From: Streptomyces sp. NBC_01304
Lineage (GTDB): Bacteria > Actinomycetota > Actinomycetes > Streptomycetales > Streptomycetaceae
Direction: 5' to 3'
Assembly: GCF_035975855.1 (NCBI RefSeq)
Contig: NZ_CP109055.1
Span: 9,672,001 to 9,736,000 of the forward strand
DNA: 64,000 nt
Under the pieces are notes generated by a model. It made no database searches. It was not told the DNA's origin and was given only the letters and a program-made list of their open reading frames with translations. The position numbers and the translations under genes were made by a program. Positions within the stretch are counted from its first letter, which is position 1. Every line of letters begins with the position of its first letter. Positions 1-8,126 of the stretch are shown here, piece by piece.

Positions 1-2
1 GC

Positions 3-167
3 CTGCCCGCCGAGTGGCCGCTGCTTGTGGACGCCGCGGTCGTGGACTCCCCGTACGTCCTGATCGGCAGCGGCCGGCGGCGCGGCAAGCTGATCGTGCC
101 CGGCAAGCTCTTCGCGGAGCTTCCGGGAGCCGTCGTCCTCGACGGGCTCGGCGTCGCGGCCGGCTGA
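3..167 (+). CDS. YbaK/EbsC-type aminoacyl-tRNA deacylase, 3' end only
   Basis: The open frame enters from the left edge and stops at TGA 165-167, leaving about 54 C-terminal residues. The visible part, with YVLIGSGRRRGKLIVPG followed by an acidic-hydrophobic tail, resembles the C-terminal strand and helix of the YbaK/EbsC family, which hydrolyses mischarged tRNAs such as Cys-tRNA(Pro). The catalytic region lies outside the window, so activity cannot be judged. It converges on the HxlR regulator with only 2 bp between stops. Identification rests on a short fragment. Confidence 0.7.
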   Translation: MPAEWPLLVDAAVVDSPYVLIGSGRRRGKLIVPGKLFAELPGAVVLDGLGVAAG

Positions 168-169
168 CC

Positions 170-718
170 TCAGGCGCTGTCCGGCCGCGCCCCGAACCGC
201 TCGCGCACATCGGGGCGTTGGGCCAGCCGCTCCGGGAACCCCGGCCCCATTTCCCCGCGTACGGCACCGGCCTTCAGCGGCTCTCCGCAGTGCTCGCACA
301 CCACCACCGCACTCGTGGTGTGCCCGCACTCCTCGTGCCGCAGCGTCACCGGAGGCCCCTGTGGACCGGACAGCCAGCGGTCGCCCCACGCCGTGAGGGC
401 CATCAGCACGGGGTAGAAGTCCCGGCCCTTGTCGGTGAGGACGTACTCGAACCGCTCGGGCCGCTGCTGATACGGCACCCGCTCGAGCAGTCCCTCCTCG
501 ACCAGGCGCTGCAGCCGGACCGTCAGCGTGTTGCGGGCCAGGCCCAGCGAGTGCTGGAAGTCGTCGAAGCGCCGCACCCCGTAGAAGGCCTCGCGCAGCA
601 CCAGGGGAGTCCACCAGTCGCCGAGCAGGTCCATGGTGCGGGCGATGGAACAGGGCCAGTGCGCAAGGGAAGTTCGCTTCACCCGGTCCACGATAGAGGG
701 TTGTTCAACGGGACCCAC
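170..718 (-). CDS. HxlR-family winged-helix transcriptional regulator
   Basis: The protein contains the HxlR/MarR-like DNA-binding core: CSIARTMDLLGDWWTPLVLR, then a recognition-helix region (FQHSLGLARNTLTVRLQRLV) and a wing (YVLTDKGRDFYPVL). The Cys just before SIART is the one often used for redox or electrophile sensing in this family. A C-terminal extension has CGH and CEHCGEPL, a possible metal-binding knuckle seen in a subset of the family. The given start is GTG 718; family length favours GTG 682 (VKRTSLAHWPCS). It is divergent from the molybdopterin oxidoreductase and a dyad sits between them, so autoregulation and control of that gene are likely. Confidence 0.85.
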   Translation of the reverse strand: MGPVEQPSIVDRVKRTSLAHWPCSIARTMDLLGDWWTPLVLREAFYGVRRFDDFQHSLGLARNTLTVRLQRLVEEGLLERVPYQQRPERFEYVLTDKGRDFYPVLMALTAWGDRWLSGPQGPPVTLRHEECGHTTSAVVVCEHCGEPLKAGAVRGEMGPGFPERLAQRPDVRERFGARPDSA

Positions 719-731
719 CCCGATACCGTCC

Positions 732-756
732 AGTAAGTTGCTCTACAGGACTTACT
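732..756. promoter_or_regulatory. Operator candidate: 7-bp inverted repeat
   Basis: AGTAAGT at 732-738 and ACTTACT at 750-756 form a perfect inverted repeat with an 11-nt spacer. It lies in the 55-bp gap between the HxlR regulator and the ATG of the oxidoreductase. HxlR dimers bind dyads of about this half-site spacing, and the position would let one site control both promoters. Function is inferred from position only. Confidence 0.55.
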
Positions 757-773
757 CGGCCGGGAGTGCCCAG

Positions 774-3047
774 ATGACCGAAGCAGCGAATTCCTCCGCA
801 GTGAACTCCTCCACGCAGTGGCGTACGTCCGCCTGCATCCTCTGCGAGTGCAACTGCGGCATCGAGATCCAGCTGGACGGCCGCCGCCTGGCCCGCATCC
901 GCGGCGACAAGAACCATCCCGCGTCCGCCGGTTACACCTGCGAGAAGGCGCTGCGCCTCGACCACTACCAGAACGGCAGACACCGCCTCACCTCCCCGCT
1001 GCGCAGGCGCGCCGACGGCACGTACGAGGAGATCGACTGGGACACCGCACTGACGGAGATCGCCGAACGCCTCACCGCGGTCAAGGAGTTGCACGGCGGG
1101 GAGCGGATCTTCTTCTACGGCGGTGGCGGGCAGGGCAATCACCTCGGCGGGCTCCACACCCGCGCCCTGCAGTCGACGCTCGGCTCCCGCTACTTCTCCA
1201 ACGCCCTCGCCCAGGAGAAGACCGGCGAGATGTGGGTCGACGGCAAGCTGTACGGCGCCCACACCAAGGGCGACTTCGAGGAATCCGAAGTCGTCGTCTT
1301 CCTCGGCAAGAACCCCTGGCAGTCCCACAGCTTCCCGCGCGCCCGGCCGACGCTGCGCGAGATCGCCAAGGACCCGGCCCGCACGATGATCGTGCTCGAT
1401 CCGCGGCGCAGCGAGACCGCCGAGCTCGCCGACATCCATCTGCAGGTCAGGCCGGGGACGGACGCGTGGTGCCTGGCGGCGATGCTCGCCGTCCTGGTGG
1501 AGGAGAAGCTGCTCGACCGGGCCTTCATCGACGAGCACACCGTCGGGACGGAGGACGTCGTCGGCGCGATCGGCGAGGTCCCGGTGGCCGACTATGCGGC
1601 CCGCTGCGGCGTCGACGAGGAGCTGATCCGAGCCGCCGCGCGCCGGATCGGGACGGCCGCGTCGGTGACGACGTACGAGGACCTGGGCACCCAACAGGCC
1701 CCGCACAGCACCCTGGTGTCGTATCTGAACAAGCTGCTGTGGATCCTGACCGGCAACTTCGGCCGCCCCGGCACCATGTACCTGCACTCGGCGTTCGCCC
1801 CGCTCACCGGGCCCTCGGCCGGAGGCAAGGGCAAGGGCGGGCGGGGGAGCCGTACGCCGGTGACCGGAGCGAAGATCATCGCGGGCCTGGTGCCCTGCAA
1901 CTCCATCGCCGAGGAGATCCTCACCGAGCACCCCGACCGGCTCCGCGCGATGTGGATCGAGAGCGCCAACCCGGCGCACTCCCTGGCCGATTCGAAGTCC
2001 TTCGTCGAGGCACTGGACGCGCTCGACCTGGTGGTCGTGGTCGATGTGGCGTTCACCGAGACGGCCCGGCACGCGGACTACGTGCTGCCCGCGGCCAGCC
2101 AGTTCGAGAAGTGGGAAGCGACCTTCTTCAACTCCGAATTTCCGCGAAACTCCTTCCAGTTGAGGCCACCCGTCCTCGACCCACTGCCGGGCACGCTGCC
2201 CGAGCCGGAGATCTACGCACGGCTGCTGCGCCTGCTCTCGGCTGCGGACGAGGCGCTGAAGACGCGGCTCACGTCGGCCGCGCACACCTCGCGGGGGGCG
2301 TTCGGGCAGGCCTTCTTCGACGCGGTCGGCGCCGAGCCGGGGCTGCTCGGGATCGCCCCGTATCTGCTGTACGAGACGCTGGGGCAGGCCCTGCCGGACG
2401 GGCAGCGGGCGGCGGCGCCGGTGTGGGGCCTCGCCCAGCTGTGTGCCATGACGTACCCGGAAGGGGTGCGGCGGGCCGGGTTCGCGGACGGGGACGAGCT
2501 GTTCGACGCGATCCTGGCGACGCCGGCCGGAGTGACCTTCACCGTCGACGAGTGGGACGACGTGTGGTCGTACGTGCGACGGGACGACGGGCGCTTCACG
2601 GTGGGGATTCCCGAACTCACCGACTGGCTGCGATCGTTGAGCGAACCGGAGGCCGCCGGGCCCGAGTCCGGGGACTTCCCGCTGGTCCTGTCGGCGGGGG
2701 AGCGGCGCTCCTTCACCGCCAACACCATCTACCGCGACCCGACCTGGCGCCGCCGCGACGCCGAGGGCGCGCTGCGGATGAGCCCGGACGACGCGTCGCC
2801 ACTGGGACTTGCCACGGGATCCCTTGCGCGGGTCGTCACCGAACGGGGCAGCGCCCGGGTGGTGGTCGAGGTCACGGACACCATGCGCTCCGGACACATC
2901 TCGCTGCCCAACGGGCTCGGCGTGGACCACCCGGAGCACGGCGTGGTCGGGGTGGCGCCGAACGAGCTGACGTCGCTGCACCACCGCGATCCGGTGGCGG
3001 GGACGCCGTGGCACAAGCATGTGCCGGCCCGGGTGGAGGCCGTCTAG
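774..3047 (+). CDS. Molybdopterin-dependent oxidoreductase, FdhA/NarB-like
   Basis: A 757-residue single-subunit member of the DMSO-reductase superfamily. The N-terminus has a 4Fe-4S site (CILCECNC, then Cys in GYTCEKAL about 27 residues on), followed by the molybdopterin-binding core (GGGGQGNHLGG; FLGKNPWQSH; DPRRSETAELADIHL; the IESANPAHSLADS region; ADYVLPAASQFEKWE) and a C-terminal MopB dinucleotide-binding domain ending HHRDPVAGTPWHKHVPARVEAV. No Tat signal is visible, so it is probably cytoplasmic. ATG 774 is chosen because upstream in-frame starts would run through the operator and the HxlR gene. The substrate (formate, nitrate or other) cannot be read from sequence. A small zinc-ribbon gene follows 11 bp downstream. 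Confidence 0.88.
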   Translation: MTEAANSSAVNSSTQWRTSACILCECNCGIEIQLDGRRLARIRGDKNHPASAGYTCEKALRLDHYQNGRHRLTSPLRRRADGTYEEIDWDTALTEIAERLTAVKELHGGERIFFYGGGGQGNHLGGLHTRALQSTLGSRYFSNALAQEKTGEMWVDGKLYGAHTKGDFEESEVVVFLGKNPWQSHSFPRARPTLREIAKDPARTMIVLDPRRSETAELADIHLQVRPGTDAWCLAAMLAVLVEEKLLDRAFIDEHTVGTEDVVGAIGEVPVADYAARCGVDEELIRAAARRIGTAASVTTYEDLGTQQAPHSTLVSYLNKLLWILTGNFGRPGTMYLHSAFAPLTGPSAGGKGKGGRGSRTPVTGAKIIAGLVPCNSIAEEILTEHPDRLRAMWIESANPAHSLADSKSFVEALDALDLVVVVDVAFTETARHADYVLPAASQFEKWEATFFNSEFPRNSFQLRPPVLDPLPGTLPEPEIYARLLRLLSAADEALKTRLTSAAHTSRGAFGQAFFDAVGAEPGLLGIAPYLLYETLGQALPDGQRAAAPVWGLAQLCAMTYPEGVRRAGFADGDELFDAILATPAGVTFTVDEWDDVWSYVRRDDGRFTVGIPELTDWLRSLSEPEAAGPESGDFPLVLSAGERRSFTANTIYRDPTWRRRDAEGALRMSPDDASPLGLATGSLARVVTERGSARVVVEVTDTMRSGHISLPNGLGVDHPEHGVVGVAPNELTSLHHRDPVAGTPWHKHVPARVEAV

Positions 3048-3058
3048 GCTCAGGCCGC

Positions 3059-3649
3059 ATGGGACACGACGGTCGCTTTCAGGACTCCCGGCGCGGGCTC
3101 GCCCACTACGCGGACCTGCTGCTCGTGGTCTGCCCGCGCTGCGGCGGCCGGGCCTCGGTCGTGCCCCGGCCCGGGCTCCCCGAGCTGCGCTACGACACGG
3201 AGCTGCTGTACCGGCCGAGGCGACTGGTGTGCGCGGGGTGCGGTGCGATGCGCGAGTGGACCGCCGAGCGGCGCGGCAATGCGCTGGTCGGGATCACCCT
3301 GGGCGGGCCCGACGAGCCGTTCTTCGGTCTCCCGCTGTGGCTGCAGGTCCCGTGCTGCGGCCAGGTCCTGTGGGCGTACAACGCACGCCACCTCGACGTG
3401 CTCGACGAGTACGTCGCCGCCGGTCTGCGCGAACGTACCGGCTGGCCGGCGATGAGCATGCTGGACCGGCTGCCCGCCTGGATGAAGACGGCCGGCAATC
3501 GCACCGAGGTGCTGCGGGGCGTCCAACGGCTGCGCGCCCTGGTCGACTTGAGCGCGCCTTCGGACCGGCCGAGCGCGGCCGCCCCGCGGCCGGACCGGGC
3601 CACGGGCCAGGAACCGGCCGGCTCGCCCTACTTCAGGTCGCCCTACTGA
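3059..3649 (+). CDS. Zinc-ribbon-like protein of unknown function
   Basis: A 196-residue soluble protein with two CxxC knuckles, CPRCGG near residue 25 and CAGCGA near residue 60, plus a CCG pair near residue 100. This suggests one structural zinc-ribbon. The middle (PFFGLPLWLQVPCCGQVLWAYNARHL) is hydrophobic-aromatic and the C-terminal 40 residues are low complexity, rich in Pro, Ala and Ser. ATG 3059 lies 11 bp after the oxidoreductase stop, so the two are probably co-transcribed and this could be an accessory factor. I know of no characterised homologue and assign no function. Confidence 0.75.
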   Translation: MGHDGRFQDSRRGLAHYADLLLVVCPRCGGRASVVPRPGLPELRYDTELLYRPRRLVCAGCGAMREWTAERRGNALVGITLGGPDEPFFGLPLWLQVPCCGQVLWAYNARHLDVLDEYVAAGLRERTGWPAMSMLDRLPAWMKTAGNRTEVLRGVQRLRALVDLSAPSDRPSAAAPRPDRATGQEPAGSPYFRSPY

Positions 3650-3679
3650 TGGATCGCCGCCGCGTCGGCAGCTGGATCG

Positions 3680-3763
3680 GCATCGGCACCCGTCAGCGGG
3701 AGAAGCGGCATCGGCACCCGTCAGCAGGAGAATCGGCCTCGGCACCCCGTCGGCGGACAGCAG
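3680..3763. repeat. 28-bp tandem repeat, three copies
   Basis: Units at 3680-3707 and 3708-3735 share 26 of 28 bases (beginning GCATCGGCACCCGTCAGC), followed by a degenerate third unit at 3736-3763. It lies between the stop of the zinc-ribbon gene and the urate oxidase terminator, in a convergent intergenic region. Confidence 0.8.
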
Positions 3764-3764
3764 A

Positions 3765-3802
3765 AACCCCGCCGCACCGAGGGGAGTCGGGGCAGCGGGG
3801 TT
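3765..3802 (-). terminator. Terminator hairpin for urate oxidase
   Basis: AACCCCGC (3765-3772) pairs with GCGGGGTT (3795-3802) around a 22-nt loop. On the minus strand the stem is followed by TTCTG. It lies 20 bp past the urate oxidase stop and could act in both directions, because the neighbouring gene converges. Confidence 0.6.
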
Positions 3803-3821
3803 CAGTCTGCGGGCTGGGCGA

Positions 3822-4742
3822 TCAGGCCACGATCCAGTCGCTGGTCGCGATCACGGGAGTGACCCCGTCGCGGTGGATCGTGCCCTCGATCAGGCCGTAC
3901 GGGCGGTCCGCCGCGAAGTACACCTCGTTGTCGTTCTTCAGGCCGAACGGCTCGAGGTCCACCAGGAAGTGGTGCTTGTTGGGCAGGTTGAGGCGGACCT
4001 CGTTGACCTTCGGGCAGTTGTCGAGGACCCGGTCGGCCATCGCGTGCAGCGTCTGCTGCAGCGAGTAGCTGTAGGTCTCGGAGAACGCCTCCAGCTGGTG
4101 GCGCTTGGCCTTGTTGTACTGCGCGTCCCAGTCGGTCGACTCGTCGGCCGCGGCCACACCCGAGTAGGCCCAGCGCGAGGTGACCTTCGTCGCCAGGATG
4201 CGGTCGTACGCCTCCTGCAGCGTCGTGTACTTGTCCTTGATGTAGCCGTGGAACTCGGAGTTCGTCGAGTTCATCACGGTGAGGTCCTTCAGGCCGGAGA
4301 TGACCTGGAGCTGACCGGTGTACTCGCTGAACGTGACCTGCGCGGTGCGCACTTCCTGGCCCTTGCGGACGAAGGAGTGCTGCTCCTTGCGCGTCGGCAC
4401 CGAGATCCGCTCCCAGGCGAACTCCTCGACGCGGATCTGCGCCTCGTGGATCGGGTCCTGCGAGTTCACGAAGTGCTTGGCGAGCAGGATCGCGAACTGC
4501 TCGGGGGACTCGACGCTGTGCTCCTTGGCGAACGCGTACACCGTGTTCTTGGTGGTGTCGGTCGGCAGGCAGTTGGCGTTGTCACCGGTCAGGTGCACAT
4601 CGCGGAACTCGCCGCGCAGGGCCACCGATACGTTCAGGTCACGGATCTCGGCCCACGAGCCGTCGTTGCCCTTGCGGGTGACCTTGACGATGCGGTTCTC
4701 GGCCTTGCCGTACTGGTTCTGCGCGAGGATGTGCTTGCTCAT
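3822..4742 (-). CDS. Urate oxidase (factor-independent urate hydroxylase)
   Basis: A 306-residue cofactor-free uricase, which oxidises urate to 5-hydroxyisourate in purine catabolism. The sequence has the family's two tandem T-fold domains. Visible blocks include YGKAENRIVKV at the N-terminus, the LPTDTTKNTVYAFAKEH block holding the catalytic Thr, TNSEFHGYIKDKYTTL, and the C-terminal RLNLPNKHHFLVDLEPFGL. Length matches the family. ATG 4742 (MSKHILAQNQYGK) matches family N-termini, and upstream codons are low-complexity. No other purine-degradation gene is adjacent, so the gene stands alone with its own promoter and terminator. Confidence 0.95.
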   Translation of the reverse strand: MSKHILAQNQYGKAENRIVKVTRKGNDGSWAEIRDLNVSVALRGEFRDVHLTGDNANCLPTDTTKNTVYAFAKEHSVESPEQFAILLAKHFVNSQDPIHEAQIRVEEFAWERISVPTRKEQHSFVRKGQEVRTAQVTFSEYTGQLQVISGLKDLTVMNSTNSEFHGYIKDKYTTLQEAYDRILATKVTSRWAYSGVAAADESTDWDAQYNKAKRHQLEAFSETYSYSLQQTLHAMADRVLDNCPKVNEVRLNLPNKHHFLVDLEPFGLKNDNEVYFAADRPYGLIEGTIHRDGVTPVIATSDWIVA

Positions 4743-5059
4743 GGTGGTGTGCCTCCGGGTACGTGGGTCCGTGTGAGAACAGATCCCGTACGCCCGGCGT
4801 CCGGCGCTCCTCCCCTCGTGGGAAGCGCCCCCCGCCGTCCGGCCCCGGTTCTTCAAGGAAGGGCCGCCCCGGGACTGACGTGCATCCCGGTCCGTAGGTG
4901 CTGTGCGGTGGTGCTCAGTACTTGGTACTGGTTCTTTGGTGCAGGTTCTTTGGTGCTGACAGGGATTTGAGCATGATCGCGAGGCTCGCGGTACCGGGCG
5001 AATCCTCCGAGAAATGCGGCCGGGGCTTGGGGCTTCCCTCCAAGACGAGCCGGCCGAGC
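4743..5059. promoter_or_regulatory. Urate oxidase upstream region with dyad and tandem repeat
   Basis: This 317-bp gap lies between the urate oxidase start and the end of the MreB-like gene. It contains a perfect dyad CAGTAC-TTG-GTACTG at 4916-4930, immediately followed by a 14-bp tandem duplication GGTTCTTTGGTGCA (4930-4943 and 4944-4957). The composition is less GC-rich than the flanks. A site for a purine or urate-responsive repressor is plausible. I see no coding sequence. Confidence 0.5.
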
Positions 5060-6028
5060 TCAGATCGTCCCCACCTGCCAGGCGCCGCGTACCCCCAGGT
5101 CACCGGGGTGATCCGGCACATGGACCGGGATGTTCACCCGCTCCCTCAGGTGGTCCTCCAGGCCGTACAGCCGGGCGCCCTCGCCGCACAGCACCAGGCC
5201 CCGGTCGACCACGTCGTCCACCAGCTCCGCGGGGCTGTCGGCCAGCAGGGAGAGGGTGATCCGGGCGATGCCCTCGAAGGTGTCGCGAGCGACGCGGGCG
5301 AGCTCGGCGGCCGGAACGTTCCGGGTGTCGGGGAGGCCCCGCTGCAGGTCCTGGCCGTGCACGGGGACGGTGCCGGTCGTCGCCAGGGACTCGCCGATCC
5401 GGACCTTGGCCCGCTCGGCCTCCGCCGCGCAGACCACGAGCCCGTGGCGGCGGCGCAGGAAGCGCATCAGGGCGGTGTCGACGGTCGCGCTGCCCACCGC
5501 GGTTCCGCGGGTGGAGATCACGTCTCCGAAGGAGAGCATCGCCGCCGAGGTCCGGTCCGCGCCCACGTCCACGAGGAGCGCACCCGCGGGTTCGTCGAGG
5601 GGTATGCCGGCTCCGGCGGCCGCGGCGAGGGACTTCGGCACCAGGCGTACGTGGCGCAGTCCGGCGCCGTGACAGACATCGAGCAGGGCCTGCGCCTGCA
5701 CGCTGCCCGCGTCGTCCGGCAGGCAGACCGTGCCGCCCGCGGTCTGGGTGCGGCTGTGCGGGGCGGCGTCACGCAGGGCGGTGCGGAGCAGCTGGGCCGC
5801 GACGGAGGTGTCGGCCACCGCCCGGTGGGCGACGGGGCGGACCACGCGCAGTCCGTCGGGGCGGCGGTCCTGCACGGCCAGGGCGCGGGAACCGCGGGCA
5901 CATATGCGGCCGTCGGGGTCGACCGCGGCTATCGCCGGTATCCGCACCACGGACTCGGCGTGGGCCGAAAGGACCCGCAAGGTCGCGCTGCCGACGTCTA
6001 TGGCGAAATCCCGTGCTGTGCCGCGCAT
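5060..6028 (-). CDS. Reduced MreB-like actin-fold protein
   Basis: A 322-residue actin/HSP70-fold protein related to MreB/Mbl. Phosphate-1 motif: DVGSATLRVLS (residues 11-21). Phosphate-2 motif: LLVDVGADRTSAAML. Adenosine motif: VLCGEGARLYGLEDHL near the C-terminus. Length and local alignment suggest shortened subdomains and a divergent phosphate-1 loop, where MreB usually has DLGTANT. Streptomyces carries such a third, reduced MreB-like protein besides MreB and Mbl (SCO6166-type); that identification is from memory and not certain. No mreC/mreD neighbours are present, so it is not part of the rod-shape operon. Confidence 0.8.
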   Translation of the reverse strand: MRGTARDFAIDVGSATLRVLSAHAESVVRIPAIAAVDPDGRICARGSRALAVQDRRPDGLRVVRPVAHRAVADTSVAAQLLRTALRDAAPHSRTQTAGGTVCLPDDAGSVQAQALLDVCHGAGLRHVRLVPKSLAAAAGAGIPLDEPAGALLVDVGADRTSAAMLSFGDVISTRGTAVGSATVDTALMRFLRRRHGLVVCAAEAERAKVRIGESLATTGTVPVHGQDLQRGLPDTRNVPAAELARVARDTFEGIARITLSLLADSPAELVDDVVDRGLVLCGEGARLYGLEDHLRERVNIPVHVPDHPGDLGVRGAWQVGTI

Positions 6029-6419
6029 GTGGCTCTCCGCTCAGTCGACTCCGCCGTGTACTCGACGCTGGCATACGTGGGGCGGGGTGGCGACTGATGG
6101 TGGCCCGATGGGGGTGGGGGTGTCCTGCCAGGTGGGCGGGGCGGGCGTGGCCGGTGCTGGATACGTGGCGGGGTCGGGCCGGGTCGGGGATGGCGGTCGG
6201 CTGGGCGGAGCCGGTGCTGGTCGCGTGCGCGTACAGCCACGCCGGGCGCCGGCCACGTCGTGTCGTGGACAGGTCGCGGACGACGGGCGGTCCGGGCGCA
6301 TCCGGTGCCAAGCCCGCCTCGGCGAGGAAAGGCGGCCGGGCGCACCGGGTGCCGGGAACATGGCGCGGCCAGGCCGGTGACGACAGGCGGCCCGGTGCGC
6401 CCGGCACTAGCCTCGGATC
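6029..6419. other. GC-rich non-coding gap
   Basis: This 391-bp stretch lies upstream of the MreB-like gene. Open frames cross it in several registers but all translate to Pro/Arg/Ala-rich low complexity without motifs. There are loose direct repeats of the GCCGGTGCTGG type (about 6148 and 6209) and of GACGACGGGCGG/GACGACAGGCGG (about 6281 and 6379). It probably holds the MreB-like promoter near its left end. Confidence 0.5.
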
Positions 6420-6692
6420 ATGAGTCCGAGCGCGACGCCCGCCCGTTACACGGTCCTGCTGAAGCCCCAGCTCACCGACGCCGACGGCCACACCGACCAC
6501 GGCGGCGCCCTGCGCTCGGCCACGGTCGCCGCCACGGGCGACTTCGGTGCGAGCGGCTTCCCCCGCTTCGAGGGGGACGGCGTGCAGGCCGACATCGACC
6601 CGGAGACCCATACGGTCGAAGCGGTCACGGTGGACGGGGGCGAGCTTCCTTACGGCTGGGTCGCCGAGGTCGCCGACGACAGCGGGGACTGA
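6420..6692 (+). CDS. Small acidic protein, unknown
   Basis: A 90-residue protein (MSPSATPARYTVLLKPQL...) rich in Asp, Glu and Gly with alternating beta-like segments (GVQADIDPETHTVEAVTVDG) and no membrane segment or Cys. ATG 6420 is preceded by TAGCCT at 6409-6414, consistent with a leaderless Streptomyces promoter. GC3 bias is strong in this frame. I do not recognise the family. Confidence 0.6.
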   Translation: MSPSATPARYTVLLKPQLTDADGHTDHGGALRSATVAATGDFGASGFPRFEGDGVQADIDPETHTVEAVTVDGGELPYGWVAEVADDSGD

Positions 6693-6725
6693 CCGCCGCC
6701 CACCGGACGAAGGCCGGCCTGCCGC

Positions 6726-6956
6726 TCAATTCGAGGCCGCCACGTCCGCCGGCACGCACAACTCGCCCACCATGCGGAAGAGCGCCAACTCGTTGCCCGC
6801 GAAACCGCCGGCCTGCAACGCCCGGTCGGCCTCTGCCAGCGGCACCGCGAGCAGCGGCAGCGCGGCCTCGGGATGGGTGGCGTCGGCCAGGGCCGCACGC
6901 GCGCACTGCAGGAGGCGCAGATATGCCTGGGCGGCCGTGCGCTCAAGATCCGTCAT
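6726..6956 (-). CDS. Small helical protein, unknown
   Basis: A 76-residue, all-helical-looking protein (MTDLERTAAQAYLRLLQCARAAL...). The start is well defined: ATG 6956 follows GGAGGAG with a 6-nt spacer. It has one Cys near residue 18 and one near residue 67. The gene converges on the small acidic gene. The 284 bp upstream to the next gene have no convincing coding frame. No function is assigned. Confidence 0.6.
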   Translation of the reverse strand: MTDLERTAAQAYLRLLQCARAALADATHPEAALPLLAVPLAEADRALQAGGFAGNELALFRMVGELCVPADVAASN

Positions 6957-7240
6957 CGAAATCTCCTCCTCGAGTCCTTGACCGGTCAGTCTCTCGCGTG
7001 GCACTGACAATGGCCGTTGAGCAGGCCCGGAGGGTCCACCGCACGGCGGGGACCCGAACTCGCGCCCGGGGCCACCGGATCGGATGTGCGCAGCCGCGGC
7101 GGAACATGAACTGCTCCCGTCCCGCGGGTGGCTGGGCTCGGCGCGACAAGGCGGGGATCGCTGCGAATACTGATCACGAGGCCGGCAGCACGCCGCCCTC
7201 GCACCGCCCGCCACGATGCACCACACCAGGAGCCGCCACC

Positions 7241-7819
7241 GTGCGCACCCATCTCGGCAAGGCCGCCGGCACGCTGGCCGCCGCATTGCTGGCCGGTCTG
7301 TCGGCCGCCCCCGCGGCCGACGCCGCGGACCCGGTCCCGGTCGACCCGGGCGTCTCGTGCCACGGAGGTGTGGTGCGGATGAGCCTCAAGCCGGGCCTCA
7401 TGTTCGGCAACAGGCAGCAGACGTGGACCGGCTCAGGCCTCACCACGGGGTGCACCTCGACCGACCCTCGACAGAGCGTGTCGGCCGCCGAAATCTCCTT
7501 CTCCGGCAACGGGAAGGGTTCCTGCCTGCCCGCCCTCGGCATCCCGAACGCCGAACTGACGGGCTCCATCCGGTGGAGCGTCCCGGGGCGGGGTGACGCC
7601 AAGCCGGTCAGCAAGGTGCGCGGCACGGCCCGGCTCGGCGCGACGGGCGCCGTCTTCGAAGGGGTCGTCACCGACGGCCTGTACGACGGCAGCAAGGTCC
7701 ACGCCACGGCCGACTGGGAGCTGTCGACCAACCTCGCCGAGGCCGTCGTCGGTTGCTTCACCTCCGGCTACATGGACGTGAGCGGCACCTGGGACCACCT
7801 CGTCGTGGACGTGGCCTGA
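7241..7819 (+). CDS. Secreted beta-rich protein, unknown
   Basis: A 192-residue protein starting at GTG 7241, with AGGAG 7 nt upstream. A Sec signal peptide is clear: basic n-region, hydrophobic LAAALLAGLSAAPAADA, probable cleavage after ADA. The mature part has three or four Cys (SCHGG, TTGCTS, GSCLPA, VGCFTS), suggesting two disulfides, and an alternating beta pattern (AEISFSGNGKGSC; IRWSVPGRGD; VEGVVTDGLYDGSK-like). It resembles small secreted Streptomyces proteins of unknown role. Confidence 0.75.
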   Translation: MRTHLGKAAGTLAAALLAGLSAAPAADAADPVPVDPGVSCHGGVVRMSLKPGLMFGNRQQTWTGSGLTTGCTSTDPRQSVSAAEISFSGNGKGSCLPALGIPNAELTGSIRWSVPGRGDAKPVSKVRGTARLGATGAVFEGVVTDGLYDGSKVHATADWELSTNLAEAVVGCFTSGYMDVSGTWDHLVVDVA

Positions 7820-7860
7820 CCGGACGACAGGGCCGTACGGCCAGGGCATCGAAGCCAGGG

Positions 7861-8031
7861 TCAGCGTTCGGTCCCCGACTCCTGCTTCATGGCCCGGGCC
7901 TCGCTCCGGAAGATCCGCATGGACTTGCCCAGTGCGCGGGCCGTCTCGGGCAGCTTCTTGGAGCCGAACAGCACGATGACGACGAGCGCGACGATCAGCA
8001 CATGCCAGGGCTCCAGCCCATTGCGCAACAC
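7861..8031 (-). CDS. tatA: Sec-independent translocase subunit TatA (small)
   Basis: A 56-residue protein beginning MLRNGLEPWHVLIVALVVIV and continuing LFGSKKLPETARALGKSMR. It has the TatA/E pattern: a short N-terminal transmembrane helix, the FG hinge, then an amphipathic helix (KKLPETARALGKSMRIFRSEA) and a short acidic tail. TatA forms the translocation pore for folded Tat substrates. GTG 8031 is chosen because it gives the family N-terminus MLRNG and is preceded by GGAGG; TTG 8028 is the alternative. A TATACC box on the minus strand, just before the ribosome site, could be the -10. There is no tatB or tatC nearby. Confidence 0.85.
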   Translation of the reverse strand: MLRNGLEPWHVLIVALVVIVLFGSKKLPETARALGKSMRIFRSEARAMKQESGTER

Positions 8032-8126
8032 AGCGCCTCCAGTGGGTATAAATCGGAACTATCCGACCGCAGGCTACCAAGCGGTCATCGAGCGGAGACC
8101 GGGGGGTGGTCGCGGGGTGGCAGGGC

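Noticed and set aside
705..3020. Long minus-strand open frame opposite the molybdopterin oxidoreductase
   Set aside because: It is the antisense shadow of a high-GC gene: low-complexity translation and no motifs. The same applies to long antisense frames opposite sbcC, purB, the DUF885 gene and others.
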